64,000 nucleotides of DNA from Sphaerotilus uruguayifluvii (lineage in GTDB: Bacteria > Pseudomonadota > Gammaproteobacteria > Burkholderiales > Burkholderiaceae_C). The stretch is taken from positions 62,001 through 126,000 of the forward strand of contig NZ_JABSNM010000009.1 of assembly GCF_013294065.1 (NCBI RefSeq), written 5' to 3'. Below, in pieces: positions 41,002-48,927 of the stretch. The notes under the pieces are model-generated. The model made no database searches, was not told the DNA's origin, and was given only the letters and a program-made list of their open reading frames with translations. The first letter of the stretch is position 1. Each line of letters opens with the position of its first letter. Position numbers and translations under genes: made by a program.

Positions 41002-42084
41002 ATGGAACGTCGCTCGTTCGTTCGTCATGCCGGCCTGGCCGGCGTCCTGGCCGCCGGCACCGCCCCGGCCCTCGTGCATGCGCAGGCCAGCATCCGCTGG
41101 CGCCTGGCCTCGAGCTTCCCGAAGTCGCTGGACACCATCTTCGGTGCGGCCGAGACCTTCGCGAAGAAGGTCAGCGACATGTCGGGCGGCAAGTTCCAGA
41201 TCACGACCCACCCGGGCGGCGAGCTGATGCCGGCCTTCGGCGTGGTCGACGGCGTGCAGAACGGCACCGTCGAGATCGCGCACACCGCGCCGTACTACTT
41301 CTTCGGCAAGGACGAGACCTTCGCGATGGGCTGCGCCATCCCGTTCGGCCTCAACAGCCGCCAGATGACGGCGTGGATGATGGAGGGCAACGGCCTGAAG
41401 CTGATGCGCGAGTTCTACGCGCAGTACAACATCGTCAGCTTCCCCGGCGGCAACACCGGCGCGCAGATGGGCGGCTGGTACCGCAAGCCGATCCAGTCGC
41501 TGGCCGACATGAAGGGCCTGAAGTTCCGCGTCGGCGGCTTCGCCGGCAAGGTGGTCGAGCGCCTGGGCGGCGTGCCGCAGAACATTCCCGGCGGCGAGAT
41601 CTACCAGTCGCTGGAGAAGGGCACGATCGACGCGGCCGAGTGGATCGGCCCGTACGACGACCAGAAGCTGGGCTTCAACAAGGTGGCGCCCAACTACGCC
41701 TACCCGGGCTGGTGGGAAGGCGGTCCGCAGCTGGACTTCTTCGTCAACAGCAAGGCCTACGGCGCGCTGAGCGCCGAGTACAAGGCGATCGTCGAGGCCG
41801 CCGCGGCCTACGCGCATGTGGACATGCAGGCCAAGTACGACGCGAAGAACCCGGCGGCGCTCAAGCAGCTGGTCGCCGGCGGCACCAAGCTGTTCCGCTT
41901 CCCGAAGGACGTGATGGAAGCGGCCTTCAAGGAATCGATGGAGCTCTACGGCGAGCTGTCGGAGAAGAATCCGAACTGGAAGAAGGTCTACGCGGACTAC
42001 TCGAAGTTCCGCGCCGAGCAGAATCTGTGGTTCCGCTTCGCCGAGGCCGGCTTCGACGACTTCATGCAGGCGCAGAAGCTCTGA
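41002..42084 (+). CDS. TRAP transporter substrate-binding protein, copy 2 (TakP-like)
   Basis: 360 residues, the same length as copy 1 and aligned without gaps; most differences are single residues (for example FPGGNTG instead of FPCGNTG, LDFFVNSKAYG instead of IDLFINTKAYN). Twin-arginine signal RRSFVRH. The start at 41002 aligns with copy 1 and has AGGAGA about 11 bases upstream; the longer upstream frame is non-homologous. Presumably exported by Tat and binding a related organic acid. It has its own promoter element, so it is not merely the second cistron. Confidence 0.9.
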   Translation: MERRSFVRHAGLAGVLAAGTAPALVHAQASIRWRLASSFPKSLDTIFGAAETFAKKVSDMSGGKFQITTHPGGELMPAFGVVDGVQNGTVEIAHTAPYYFFGKDETFAMGCAIPFGLNSRQMTAWMMEGNGLKLMREFYAQYNIVSFPGGNTGAQMGGWYRKPIQSLADMKGLKFRVGGFAGKVVERLGGVPQNIPGGEIYQSLEKGTIDAAEWIGPYDDQKLGFNKVAPNYAYPGWWEGGPQLDFFVNSKAYGALSAEYKAIVEAAAAYAHVDMQAKYDAKNPAALKQLVAGGTKLFRFPKDVMEAAFKESMELYGELSEKNPNWKKVYADYSKFRAEQNLWFRFAEAGFDDFMQAQKL

Positions 42085-42124
42085 TCTGGCGCTTATCGCC
42101 TGTCGGGTGATGCAGGTTCCGCAC

Positions 42125-42145
42125 GGGTGCCATGCGCTGGCACCC
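42125..42145 (+). terminator. Hairpin after TRAP gene 2
   Basis: GGGTGCCA and TGGCACCC make a perfect 8-bp stem with the loop TGCGC, 40 bases after the stop codon. No T tract follows; a likely transcript end between the TRAP genes and the peroxiredoxin-like gene. Confidence 0.5.
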
Positions 42146-42242
42146 CTGTGACTCGCTCGGCGGCGATCACACACTGGTCGCCACGGGTCGGACACCACTT
42201 TCCTTCCTCCTCCCTCAAACCCGACCCGGAGAAGGATGCGAC

Positions 42243-42899
42243 ATGAGCCTGCAACAGGAACTCGACGATTTCATGGCCCACGTGCGTACTCAGGTGCCGG
42301 CCGAGGTGCTTGCCCCCGTCGAACGCTTTTACGCCCAGGATCTGCAGTCGGCGGGGCGTTTCCCGGACGTGCTGCAGGTCGGCGATCTCGTGCCGCTGTT
42401 CGAACTGCCCGATGCGCACGGTCGTCCGGTGAGGCTGGCCGACCTGCTGGCGCGTGGCCCGGTGGTGCTGAGCTTCTACCGCGGTGCCTGGTGCCCGTTC
42501 TGCAACATGGAACTGCGCAGTCTGCAGAGGGTGCTGCCCGAGTTGCAGGCGCTGGGGGCCAGTCTGGTGGCGATCTCGCCCGAACTGCCCGACCACAGCC
42601 TGCCGCTGGTCGAGCGCGAAGGCCTGTCGTTCCCGGTGCTGACCGATCTCGGCAATACCGTGGCCCGGCAGTTCGGCATCGTGTTCCCGCTGGAAGGCGA
42701 GGTGCGCCGGATCTCGCTGGAAGTCTTCCAGGTGGATTTGCCCAGGTTCAACGGCGATGCCAGCTGGGATCTGCCCGTCCCTGCCACCTTTGTGATCGCA
42801 CCGGATCGTTCGATCCGTCTGGCCTTCTTCGATCCGGAGTTCCGCCATCGGGTCGAGCCGCAGGTCGTCGTGCAGGCCGTCCGCGACACACAGGCCTGA
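42243..42899 (+). CDS. Peroxiredoxin-like protein (AhpC/TSA family)
   Basis: 218 residues from the ATG at 42243, preceded by GGAGAAGG. An N-terminal helical segment (1-40) leads into a thioredoxin-like AhpC/TSA domain with FYRGAWCPFCNMEL; the CxxC pair Cys84/Cys87 replaces the single peroxidatic cysteine motif of classical peroxiredoxins. It may reduce peroxides or act as a thiol reductase. It opens a redox-rich island and is convergent with a LysR gene 30 bp away. Confidence 0.87.
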   Translation: MSLQQELDDFMAHVRTQVPAEVLAPVERFYAQDLQSAGRFPDVLQVGDLVPLFELPDAHGRPVRLADLLARGPVVLSFYRGAWCPFCNMELRSLQRVLPELQALGASLVAISPELPDHSLPLVEREGLSFPVLTDLGNTVARQFGIVFPLEGEVRRISLEVFQVDLPRFNGDASWDLPVPATFVIAPDRSIRLAFFDPEFRHRVEPQVVVQAVRDTQA

Positions 42900-42929
42900 G
42901 CCGCCGACTGGCATGGGGTGCGTACCGCG

Positions 42930-43913
42930 CTATGCGGTGCGATCACCGCTCCTGCAGTCCGCCGGGCGAGGGCAGCTGGCCACGGCGTCCTTCAAGAAGT
43001 CGATGAACAGCCTCACCTTGGCTGGCACATGGCTGCGGCTGGGATAGACCAGCCAGGCCCCGGCGGGCGCATCGGTGACGCCCACCTCGTGATCGGGAAA
43101 CAGGTTCAGCAGGTTCCCGGCCAGCAGGTCCTCGTCGATCAGCCAGTGCGGCAGCAGTGCCGGGCCCATCCCGGCCAGGACGAATTCGCGCAGGGCCAGC
43201 CCGTTGCTGGTCTGGACGCGTGCACGGATGGGCACCTGCATGCTGCCCCCGCCGTCGGAAGGCCTGAACAGCCAGCGGTCACGGAAGCCGGGCAGGGCAA
43301 AGCTCACGCATTCCACCTGCGCCAGATCGGCCGGCGACTGCGGTGCCGACGACTGCGCCCGCAGCCAGCCCGGACTGGCCACGACGCGGTACTGCACCGG
43401 CATCAGCGGCACCGCCACCAGACTGGAATCCTTCAGAGCGCCCAGCCGCACGGCCACATCGACACGGTCGGCCACCAGGTCCACCATCGCATCGGTGAGC
43501 ATCAGCTCGACATCCAGCCGCGGATGACGGGCGCAGAACGCCGGCAGGAAGGGCGCCACCCGGCGCAGCCCGAAGGTGTTGGAGACGCTCACGCGCAGCT
43601 TGCCGCGCACCTGCTCACCGGCATCGACCAGGGCCAGGCGCGCCTGGTGCATTTCCTCCAGCAGCGGGCCCAGTCGCTGGGTGTAATCGGCACCGGCCTC
43701 GGTGAGCACCAGCTGGCGGGTGCTGCGCTGGAACAGGCGCACGCCGAATTCCGCTTCCAGTCCCGCCACCACGCGAGAGACCGACGAGGGGTCCACGTTG
43801 CGCTCGCGGGCGGCGGCCGCGAAGCTGCCTAGCCGTGCCACGCTCATCAGCAATTCCAGATCGTTCAGGTCCATGCATTCATGTATCAGCAATTCCAGAT
43901 CGTTCAGGTCCAT
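42930..43913 (-). CDS. LysR-family regulator with duplicated N-terminal start
   Basis: 327 residues from 43913, or 314 from the inner ATG at 43874. Winged-helix domain (MDLNDLELLMSVARLGSFAAAARE) and a LysR substrate-binding domain (about 105-300). A perfect 39-bp tandem repeat duplicates exactly 13 codons over the start, so the reading frame holds two MDLNDLELL starts; which is used is unclear, and neither has a good ribosome binding site. It is divergent from an azoreductase gene that it probably regulates. Confidence 0.88.
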   Translation of the reverse strand: MDLNDLELLIHECMDLNDLELLMSVARLGSFAAAARERNVDPSSVSRVVAGLEAEFGVRLFQRSTRQLVLTEAGADYTQRLGPLLEEMHQARLALVDAGEQVRGKLRVSVSNTFGLRRVAPFLPAFCARHPRLDVELMLTDAMVDLVADRVDVAVRLGALKDSSLVAVPLMPVQYRVVASPGWLRAQSSAPQSPADLAQVECVSFALPGFRDRWLFRPSDGGGSMQVPIRARVQTSNGLALREFVLAGMGPALLPHWLIDEDLLAGNLLNLFPDHEVGVTDAPAGAWLVYPSRSHVPAKVRLFIDFLKDAVASCPRPADCRSGDRTA

Positions 43914-43923
43914 GCATTCATGT
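43846..43923. repeat. Perfect 39-bp tandem duplication at a LysR start
   Basis: Copies at 43846-43884 and 43885-43923 are identical; flanking bases differ, so the unit is exactly 39 bp. Being a multiple of three it keeps the LysR frame and adds 13 residues if the outer start is used. Confidence 0.95.
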
Positions 43924-44061
43924 CGTTCCGGCATGGCAGCCGTGTCGGGGAGCGACTGTATCAAGCCGGGAGGTATCCCTAGTCTTGCCGCCGTGATCGC
44001 CCCATTTGGTCGGTGCGATCTCTTCCACCGGCCCTCGGGCTGCCATTCAAAGGACTGCGAC

Positions 44062-44697
44062 ATGACCCATACTCCGCTGCTTGTGCGCATCGATTCGAGC
44101 GCCCGTCTGCAAGACTCCACGAGCCGTCAGCTGGCTGACGAGGTCGAGCAGGCGTGGCGCCAGGCCCACCCGTCCGGCACCGTCCTGCGCCGCGATCTGG
44201 CGCTGCAGGCCCTGCCACATCTCGAAGATGCCACCATCCAGGGCTTCTACACGGCGCCCGACGCGATGACATCCGCCCTGCGCGAGGCCACCGCCTTGTC
44301 GGATACCCTGATCGACGAGCTGAAGTCGGCGCACACGCTGCTGATCTCGGCGCCGATCTACAACTTCTCGATCCCGTCGGCGCTGAAGGCGTGGATCGAT
44401 CAGGTCGTGCGCATCGGGTACACGTTCTCGTTCGACGGGCACCAGTTCACAGGACTGGTGACCCGGCCCCGCGCCGTCCTGGCACTGGCTTATGGCGCGG
44501 AGGGCTATCAGGATCCGGGTCGGCTGATGGCGATGGATCACCTCAGGCCCTATCTGACGCAGCTGCTGGGTTTCCTGGGCATCGGTCAGATCGACGTGCT
44601 GAGCGTCGAAGGCACGTCCACCCAGCCTGAAACGGCGCAGGCAGACCGGGCCTCGGCCCGGCAGCAGATGCTGGCCCTGTTCAGCCGGCAGGACTGA
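44062..44697 (+). CDS. FMN-dependent NADH-azoreductase (AzoR-like), copy 1
   Basis: 211 residues of the flavodoxin-like FMN reductase family. RIDSSARLQDSTSRQLA near the N terminus is the FMN phosphate loop, SAPIYNFSIPSALKAWIDQV and YGAEGY are family hallmarks. These enzymes reduce quinones and azo compounds, protecting against thiol-reactive electrophiles. AAAGGA precedes the ATG. Divergent from a LysR gene whose start is 148 bp away, the usual layout for LysR control. Confidence 0.92.
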   Translation: MTHTPLLVRIDSSARLQDSTSRQLADEVEQAWRQAHPSGTVLRRDLALQALPHLEDATIQGFYTAPDAMTSALREATALSDTLIDELKSAHTLLISAPIYNFSIPSALKAWIDQVVRIGYTFSFDGHQFTGLVTRPRAVLALAYGAEGYQDPGRLMAMDHLRPYLTQLLGFLGIGQIDVLSVEGTSTQPETAQADRASARQQMLALFSRQD

Positions 44698-44720
44698 CGG
44701 CCGTCGCATCAGGGGCCGAG

Positions 44721-44747
44721 GGAATAATCCACCCGCTTGGCCGGTAT
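44721..44747 (+). promoter_or_regulatory. Putative ECF promoter before the cytochrome c gene
   Basis: GGAATAA (44721-44727) and CGGTAT (44742-44747) are separated by 14 bases. The same pair with the same spacing lies before the metallophosphoesterase gene. A transcript starting about 44755 would carry the GAGGAG ribosome site of the cytochrome gene. Recognition by the ECF factor encoded in this cluster is inferred. Confidence 0.6.
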
Positions 44748-44783
44748 CTCCGTGCATCGGTTGTCTGTCTGAACGAGGAGCTG

Positions 44784-45200
44784 ATGATGCGGATGAGGCA
44801 TGGTGCCGGCCTGATGTGCCGGGTCGGATTCGGGGTTGCCGGAGGGCTGCTGATGCTCGGAGCGGCGCAGGCTGCAGCAGGCGATGTCGAGCGTGGCCGC
44901 CTGCTTTATCAGGGCCGCTGCAGCGCCTGCCACGCGCCCGACTACCACGGCGTCGGGCCGCTGCACCGGGGCGTGTTCGGACGCGGCGCCGGCAAGGCCC
45001 CAGGCTACGACTACTCGCCAGCGCTGAAGGCGGCAACGCTCACCTGGGACGATGCCAGCCTGGATCGCTGGCTGGCCGATCCGGAGCGGCTGCTGCCCGG
45101 GCAGCGCATGGGCGTGAACGTGCCCGATGCGGCCGAACGGGCTGATCTGATCGCCTATCTGAAGTCGCTCGCACCTCGTCAGTCGCTCCGCAAGGAATAA
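44784..45200 (+). CDS. Class I cytochrome c, periplasmic
   Basis: 138 residues. Signal peptide with cleavage about residue 32, then a single c-type heme motif CSACH (Cys46, Cys49, His50) and a candidate distal ligand Met109 in PGQRM. It resembles small soluble mono-heme cytochromes that carry electrons to oxidases or peroxidases. GAGGAG fits the second ATG (44787) better than the first. Its stop codon lies inside the second ECF-type promoter. First gene of the ECF cluster. Confidence 0.9.
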   Translation: MMRMRHGAGLMCRVGFGVAGGLLMLGAAQAAAGDVERGRLLYQGRCSACHAPDYHGVGPLHRGVFGRGAGKAPGYDYSPALKAATLTWDDASLDRWLADPERLLPGQRMGVNVPDAAERADLIAYLKSLAPRQSLRKE

Positions 45201-45220
45201 ACCGCACCGTCCGCCGGTAT
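45194..45220 (+). promoter_or_regulatory. Putative ECF promoter before the metallophosphoesterase operon
   Basis: GGAATAA (45194-45200) overlaps the cytochrome c stop codon; CGGTAT is at 45215-45220, again 14 bases on. It would start transcripts about 35 bases before the metallophosphoesterase ATG and so also drive the CuA, sigma and anti-sigma genes. Confidence 0.6.
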
Positions 45221-45262
45221 GGCATGACGGGACGATCGGTTCCCTGACAAAGGAGCGAAGGC

Positions 45263-46177
45263 ATGGACATGGATCGGGACATCGGGCGGCGGCACTTCCT
45301 GCACCTGGCGGCGCTGGGTGGCGGGGTGGTGTTCGCCTCGGGGTTGAGCGGCTGCGCGGCGGCCGGCGCAGCGATGCAGGACGGGGCGATGCAGGGTGAT
45401 TTCTGCTTCGTGCAGCTGTCCGACACGCACTGGGGCTACCAGGGCGCGGCCAATCCGGACGCGCAGGGCACGCTGCGCAAGGCGGTGGCGGCGGTCAATG
45501 CGCTGCCGGTGGCGCCGGACTTCATCGTCTTCACCGGCGACCTGACCCACACCACCGACGATCCGGCCGAGCGCCGGCGCCGCATGGCGGAGTTCAAGTC
45601 GATCGTCGCCGACCTGAAGGTGCGCGATCTGCGCTTCATGCCGGGCGAGCACGATGCCTCGCTGGACCGGGGTGCGGCGTTCCGCGAGTTCTTCGGCGAG
45701 ACGCACTACACCTTCGCGCATCGCGGCGTGCAGTTCGTGGTGCTCGACAATGTCTCCGACCCCGGCGCGCGCCTGGGCGACGAGCAGCTCGGCTGGCTGG
45801 CCGCGCATCTGGCGACGCTGGATCGCACGGCGCCGCTGGTGGTGCTGACGCACCGGCCGCTGTTCGATCTGGCGCCGACCTGGGACTGGGCCACCCGCGA
45901 CGGCGCCCGCGCCATCGCGCTGCTGATGCCGTTCCGGCACGTCACGGTGTTCTACGGCCACATCCACCAGGAGCATCACCAGATGACGGCGCACATCGCC
46001 CATCACGCGGCCCGCTCGCTGATCTTCCCGCTGCCGGCCCCGCTGTCGCAGGACAAGCGCGCGCCGCTGGCGTGGGATGCCGGCATGCCGTATCGCGGCC
46101 TGGGCTGGCGCAGCGTGAATGCGCGCGGACAGGGGCTGCAGCTCGCGCTCGACGAACACCCGGTGGTGCGCGCATGA
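45263..46177 (+). CDS. Exported metallophosphoesterase
   Basis: 304 residues. N-terminal twin-arginine motif GRRHFLHLAALGGG followed by a possible lipobox (GLSGC, about residue 31). Calcineurin-like metal-site motifs in order: LSDTHWG, FTGDLTH, GEHD (in place of GNHD), LTHRP and YGHIHQEH. Substrate unknown. GGAGCGAAGG precedes the ATG. Its TGA overlaps the next ATG (ATGA), tying it to the CuA gene. Confidence 0.9.
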   Translation: MDMDRDIGRRHFLHLAALGGGVVFASGLSGCAAAGAAMQDGAMQGDFCFVQLSDTHWGYQGAANPDAQGTLRKAVAAVNALPVAPDFIVFTGDLTHTTDDPAERRRRMAEFKSIVADLKVRDLRFMPGEHDASLDRGAAFREFFGETHYTFAHRGVQFVVLDNVSDPGARLGDEQLGWLAAHLATLDRTAPLVVLTHRPLFDLAPTWDWATRDGARAIALLMPFRHVTVFYGHIHQEHHQMTAHIAHHAARSLIFPLPAPLSQDKRAPLAWDAGMPYRGLGWRSVNARGQGLQLALDEHPVVRA

Positions 46178-46203
46178 GCCGCACATCCATGAGCCGCACA
46201 TCG
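46174..46203 (+). repeat. 15-bp tandem repeat at the CuA gene start
   Basis: Two copies (46174-46188 and 46189-46203) identical at 14 of 15 positions, each beginning with ATG and coding MSRTS. Translation could begin at either ATG. Confidence 0.9.
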
Positions 46204-46596
46204 TCAAGGCGCCGGTGGCTGCGGCTGGCGCTGGCCTCGGCCGGTTCGGCTGGCGGCCTGCTGGCGCTGGGTGGATCGATGCGCTCCGCGCTGGCACAGC
46301 CCGCAGCAGCAGCCGGGCCGGTGCGCGAGGTCGAGGTCACCGCGCGCCGCTTCGAGTACCTGCCCAACGAGATCGTGCTGAAGGCTGGCGAGCCGGTGGT
46401 GCTGCTGGTGCGCTCGCTCGACTTCGTGCACGGCATGAATTTTCCGGTGCTCGGGCTGCGGGCCGATCTGGTGCCGGGGCGCATCACCCGCGTCGAGATC
46501 CCGGCGCAGCGGCCGGGCGTGATCGACTTCGTCTGCGACAACTTCTGCGGCGACGGGCACGAGGAGATGCACGGCCGACTCGTCGTGCGCGCATGA
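46174..46596 (+). CDS. Periplasmic CuA/cupredoxin-like protein
   Basis: 140 residues. A twin-arginine-like signal (SRRRWLRLAL) is followed by one cupredoxin domain. The ligand loop is Cys121-x3-Cys125-x3-His129-x2-Met132 with His86 upstream, exactly the CuA pattern of cytochrome oxidase subunit II and nitrous oxide reductase rather than a blue-copper site. There are no membrane helices after the signal, so it is a free CuA domain. The start is duplicated by a 15-bp tandem repeat. ATGA overlaps join it to both neighbours. Confidence 0.87.
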   Translation: MSRTSMSRTSSRRRWLRLALASAGSAGGLLALGGSMRSALAQPAAAAGPVREVEVTARRFEYLPNEIVLKAGEPVVLLVRSLDFVHGMNFPVLGLRADLVPGRITRVEIPAQRPGVIDFVCDNFCGDGHEEMHGRLVVRA

Positions 46597-47138
46597 CGGC
46601 CGGCGGCACGACCTCCGCCTTCGAGGCGGCCATCGTGCCGTGGCTGGACGCCGGCTACAACCTGGCGCGCTGGTTGCTGCGCGACGAGGCCCAGGCCGAG
46701 TACGCCGTGCAGGAAGCCGTGCTGCGGGCGCTGCGCTATTTCCACGCGCTGCGGGGCGGGGAGGCGCGGGCCTGGTTCCTGGGCATCGTGCGCAAAACCT
46801 GCTTCACGCATCTGGAGCAGCGTCGCGACGGCCGCGAGCAGAACGGGCTGGAGGACGATCATCTGGAGGTGCTGCAATGGTCGGCCGGGCTGGCGGGGCA
46901 GGATCCGGCCCTGCTGGTCGAGCAGTCGCAGGGGCGCGGGCGCGTCGATGCGGCGATACGTGCGCTCAGCCCGCCGCTGCGCGAGGTGCTGGTGCTGCGC
47001 GAGCTGGAGGAGCTGGACTACGCCGAGATCGCGCAGGTGGTCGGCATTCCGATCGGCACGGTGATGTCGCGCCTGTCGCGTGCCCGGGCGCAACTGAAAA
47101 TGCGGCTGTCGCCGACCGGCCAGGCCGGACGATCATGA
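46593..47138 (+). CDS. ECF-family RNA polymerase sigma factor
   Basis: 181 residues. Region 2 (about 20-75) has DEAQAEYAVQEAVLRALRYF and ARAWFLGIVRKTC; region 4 (about 125-172) has LREVLVLRELEELDYAEIAQ and GTVMSRLSRAR, the recognition helix. Its ATG overlaps the CuA stop. Followed 9 bp later by an anti-sigma gene. The paired GGAATAA-N14-CGGTAT sites before the cytochrome and phosphoesterase genes are likely targets, making the cluster self-activating; this is inferred. Confidence 0.92.
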   Translation: MTAGGTTSAFEAAIVPWLDAGYNLARWLLRDEAQAEYAVQEAVLRALRYFHALRGGEARAWFLGIVRKTCFTHLEQRRDGREQNGLEDDHLEVLQWSAGLAGQDPALLVEQSQGRGRVDAAIRALSPPLREVLVLRELEELDYAEIAQVVGIPIGTVMSRLSRARAQLKMRLSPTGQAGRS

Positions 47139-47147
47139 TGAACGACG

Positions 47148-47825
47148 ATGGACGATGACGAACTCTCCGCGCTGATCCGCCAGCAGGCCACCCGCCACCG
47201 CGCCGATGACCGGCTGCGCGCCGCCGTGCAGACCCGCATCGCGCTGCACGCGGCGCAGCAGCCGCTGTCCGGGCAACCACCGACCGGCGCTGGGTCGAGG
47301 GCGGGAGCCGGCCGGATGCCGGCATGGCGCCCTGTGCTGGCCGGCATGCTGGCCGGCGCGGTGCTGAGCTGGGCCAGCCTGACGCTGCTGCCGCCCTGGC
47401 TGTCAGACACCCGGCTGCCCGACGCGCTAGTGACCGACCACGTGCGCTCGCTGCAGCCCGGGATGCTGATCCAGGTCGCATCGAGCGATCGCCACACCGT
47501 GAAGCCCTGGTTCCAGGGCCGCATCGACTACGCCCCGCCGGTGCCCGACCTGTCGGCTGGCGGTTTCCATCTGGCTGGTGGCCGGCTGGAGCCGCTGGAG
47601 GGTGCTCAGGTGGCCGTGCTGGTCTACACCTACCGCGAGCATGTGCTGAACGTCTATGTGCGCCCTGCCGGGTCGGTGCAGGCGGCGCAGCACTGGCAGC
47701 GGCGCGGCTTCAACCTGCGCCGCTGGAGCGCGGGAGCGTTCCAGGTCTGGCTCGTCAGCGATGCGGATGCCGCACGCCTGCAGCAGTTCGAGGCGGCGTG
47801 GCGTGCCGCTCTCGGCGCCACCTGA
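47148..47825 (+). CDS. Membrane anti-sigma factor
   Basis: 225 residues: a cytoplasmic N-terminal helical segment (DDDELSALIRQQATRHR), one membrane helix (about 60-80) and a periplasmic domain with HTVKPWFQGRIDYAPPVPDL and VLVYTYREH, typical of anti-sigma factors next to ECF genes. It should hold the upstream sigma factor until an envelope signal arrives. The N terminus lacks a clear zinc HxxxCxxC motif, so a thiol sensor of the ChrR kind is unlikely. Confidence 0.85.
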   Translation: MDDDELSALIRQQATRHRADDRLRAAVQTRIALHAAQQPLSGQPPTGAGSRAGAGRMPAWRPVLAGMLAGAVLSWASLTLLPPWLSDTRLPDALVTDHVRSLQPGMLIQVASSDRHTVKPWFQGRIDYAPPVPDLSAGGFHLAGGRLEPLEGAQVAVLVYTYREHVLNVYVRPAGSVQAAQHWQRRGFNLRRWSAGAFQVWLVSDADAARLQQFEAAWRAALGAT

Positions 47826-47837
47826 CGCCGATGGATC

Positions 47838-47855
47838 GGACGGGGCGCCCTGTCC
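47838..47855. terminator. Hairpin between the anti-sigma gene and a convergent LysR gene
   Basis: GGACGGG and CCTGTCC pair (one G-T pair) around GCGC. It lies 12 bases after the anti-sigma stop and could serve both convergent genes. A T/C-rich run (47881-47892) follows at a distance, so it is weak as an intrinsic terminator. Confidence 0.35.
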
Positions 47856-47897
47856 CGTTCGCTGTCGAGGCGGTCCGGGCGCCTTCTTCTTCCAGAT

Positions 47898-48809
47898 CTA
47901 GAGCACCTCTGCCACAGCCCGAAGCCGCTTGCTGAGTCGCGGCCCGGCCCAGTCCAGGAAGGCCCGCAGCTTCTGCGGAACCAGCCGGTTGCTCGGGTGA
48001 ACCAGGTTGACGGGCGTGGGTGCCGCCTCGAACTCGCGCAGCACCGGCACCAGCTGCCCTGCACGCACGGCCGCCTCGGCCTGATACGACGCGACCTGCA
48101 CCAGACCCAGGCCCGCCACGGCCGCATCCACCGCCGATTCGGGCATGGTGGTGGCAAGACGCACGCCGATCGGGAACATGGCCTCCACGCCGGCGTCGCG
48201 GCACAGCCAGGACTTGAACGGCCCCAGGCTGGTCCAGGCGATGCAGGCGTGCGCTGCCAGATCACGCGGGTGGGCCGGCGTGCCGCAGCGCCCGAGATAG
48301 TCGGGAGAGGCCAGGATCACCATGCGGATCTCGCCCAGCGTGCGCGCCACCAGGCTGCTGTCCGGCAGCGCGCTGATGCGCACGGCCACGTCGATGTGCT
48401 CGTCCAGCAGGTTGACGACGCGATCCACCAGCTGCAGCCGCAGATCGACCCGCGGGTACTCGCGCAGGAAGTCCAGTGCCACGGGCTGCAGGTGCTGGCG
48501 TCCGAAGCCGATCGGCGCCGTGATGCTCAGCTCGCCCTTGGGCACGCGGTGCTCCCCGGTGACCACGGCATCGGCCTCGCGCAGATCGTCGAGCAGGCGC
48601 TGGCAGGTGCTGAAGTAGGGCTGCGCTGCATCCGTCAGCACGACCTGGCGCGTGGTGCGCTCGAACAGGCGCACACCCAGCGCGGCTTCGAGCTCCGCCA
48701 CGCGTCGGCTCACCGTGGGGGTCGGCAGGCCGAGTTCGCGCGCTGCGGCACTGAATCCACCTGCGCGGGCGACGGCCACGAAGGCCTGCATCGAATCGAG
48801 TTTGTCCAC
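47898..48809 (-). CDS. LysR-family transcriptional regulator
   Basis: 303 residues. N-terminal winged helix (MDKLDSMQAFVAVARAGGFSAAAR ... PTPTVSRRVAELE) and a LysR effector domain (about 90-295) containing PIGFGRQHLQP and DVAVRISALPDSSLVAR, typical of the DhcR/AaeR-like branch controlling electrophile or drug-response enzymes. It is divergent from a cupin gene and a second azoreductase, which are its probable targets. Confidence 0.92.
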   Translation of the reverse strand: MDKLDSMQAFVAVARAGGFSAAARELGLPTPTVSRRVAELEAALGVRLFERTTRQVVLTDAAQPYFSTCQRLLDDLREADAVVTGEHRVPKGELSITAPIGFGRQHLQPVALDFLREYPRVDLRLQLVDRVVNLLDEHIDVAVRISALPDSSLVARTLGEIRMVILASPDYLGRCGTPAHPRDLAAHACIAWTSLGPFKSWLCRDAGVEAMFPIGVRLATTMPESAVDAAVAGLGLVQVASYQAEAAVRAGQLVPVLREFEAAPTPVNLVHPSNRLVPQKLRAFLDWAGPRLSKRLRAVAEVL

Positions 48810-48927
48810 GCCTTCTCGGATTTCGCAACGGTGATGTACGCGCCGGACGGCTTATCGACCGGCGATGCGGCCGGCAGTATGCCTGCACTGCGCAGATCTT
48901 TCTTTCTTCCCCGATCTTGGAGCATCC

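Noticed and set aside
39823-42198. A 791-codon minus-strand frame opposite the TRAP pair
   Set aside because: It exists because the two copies repeat the same antisense frame; composition is that of a shadow.
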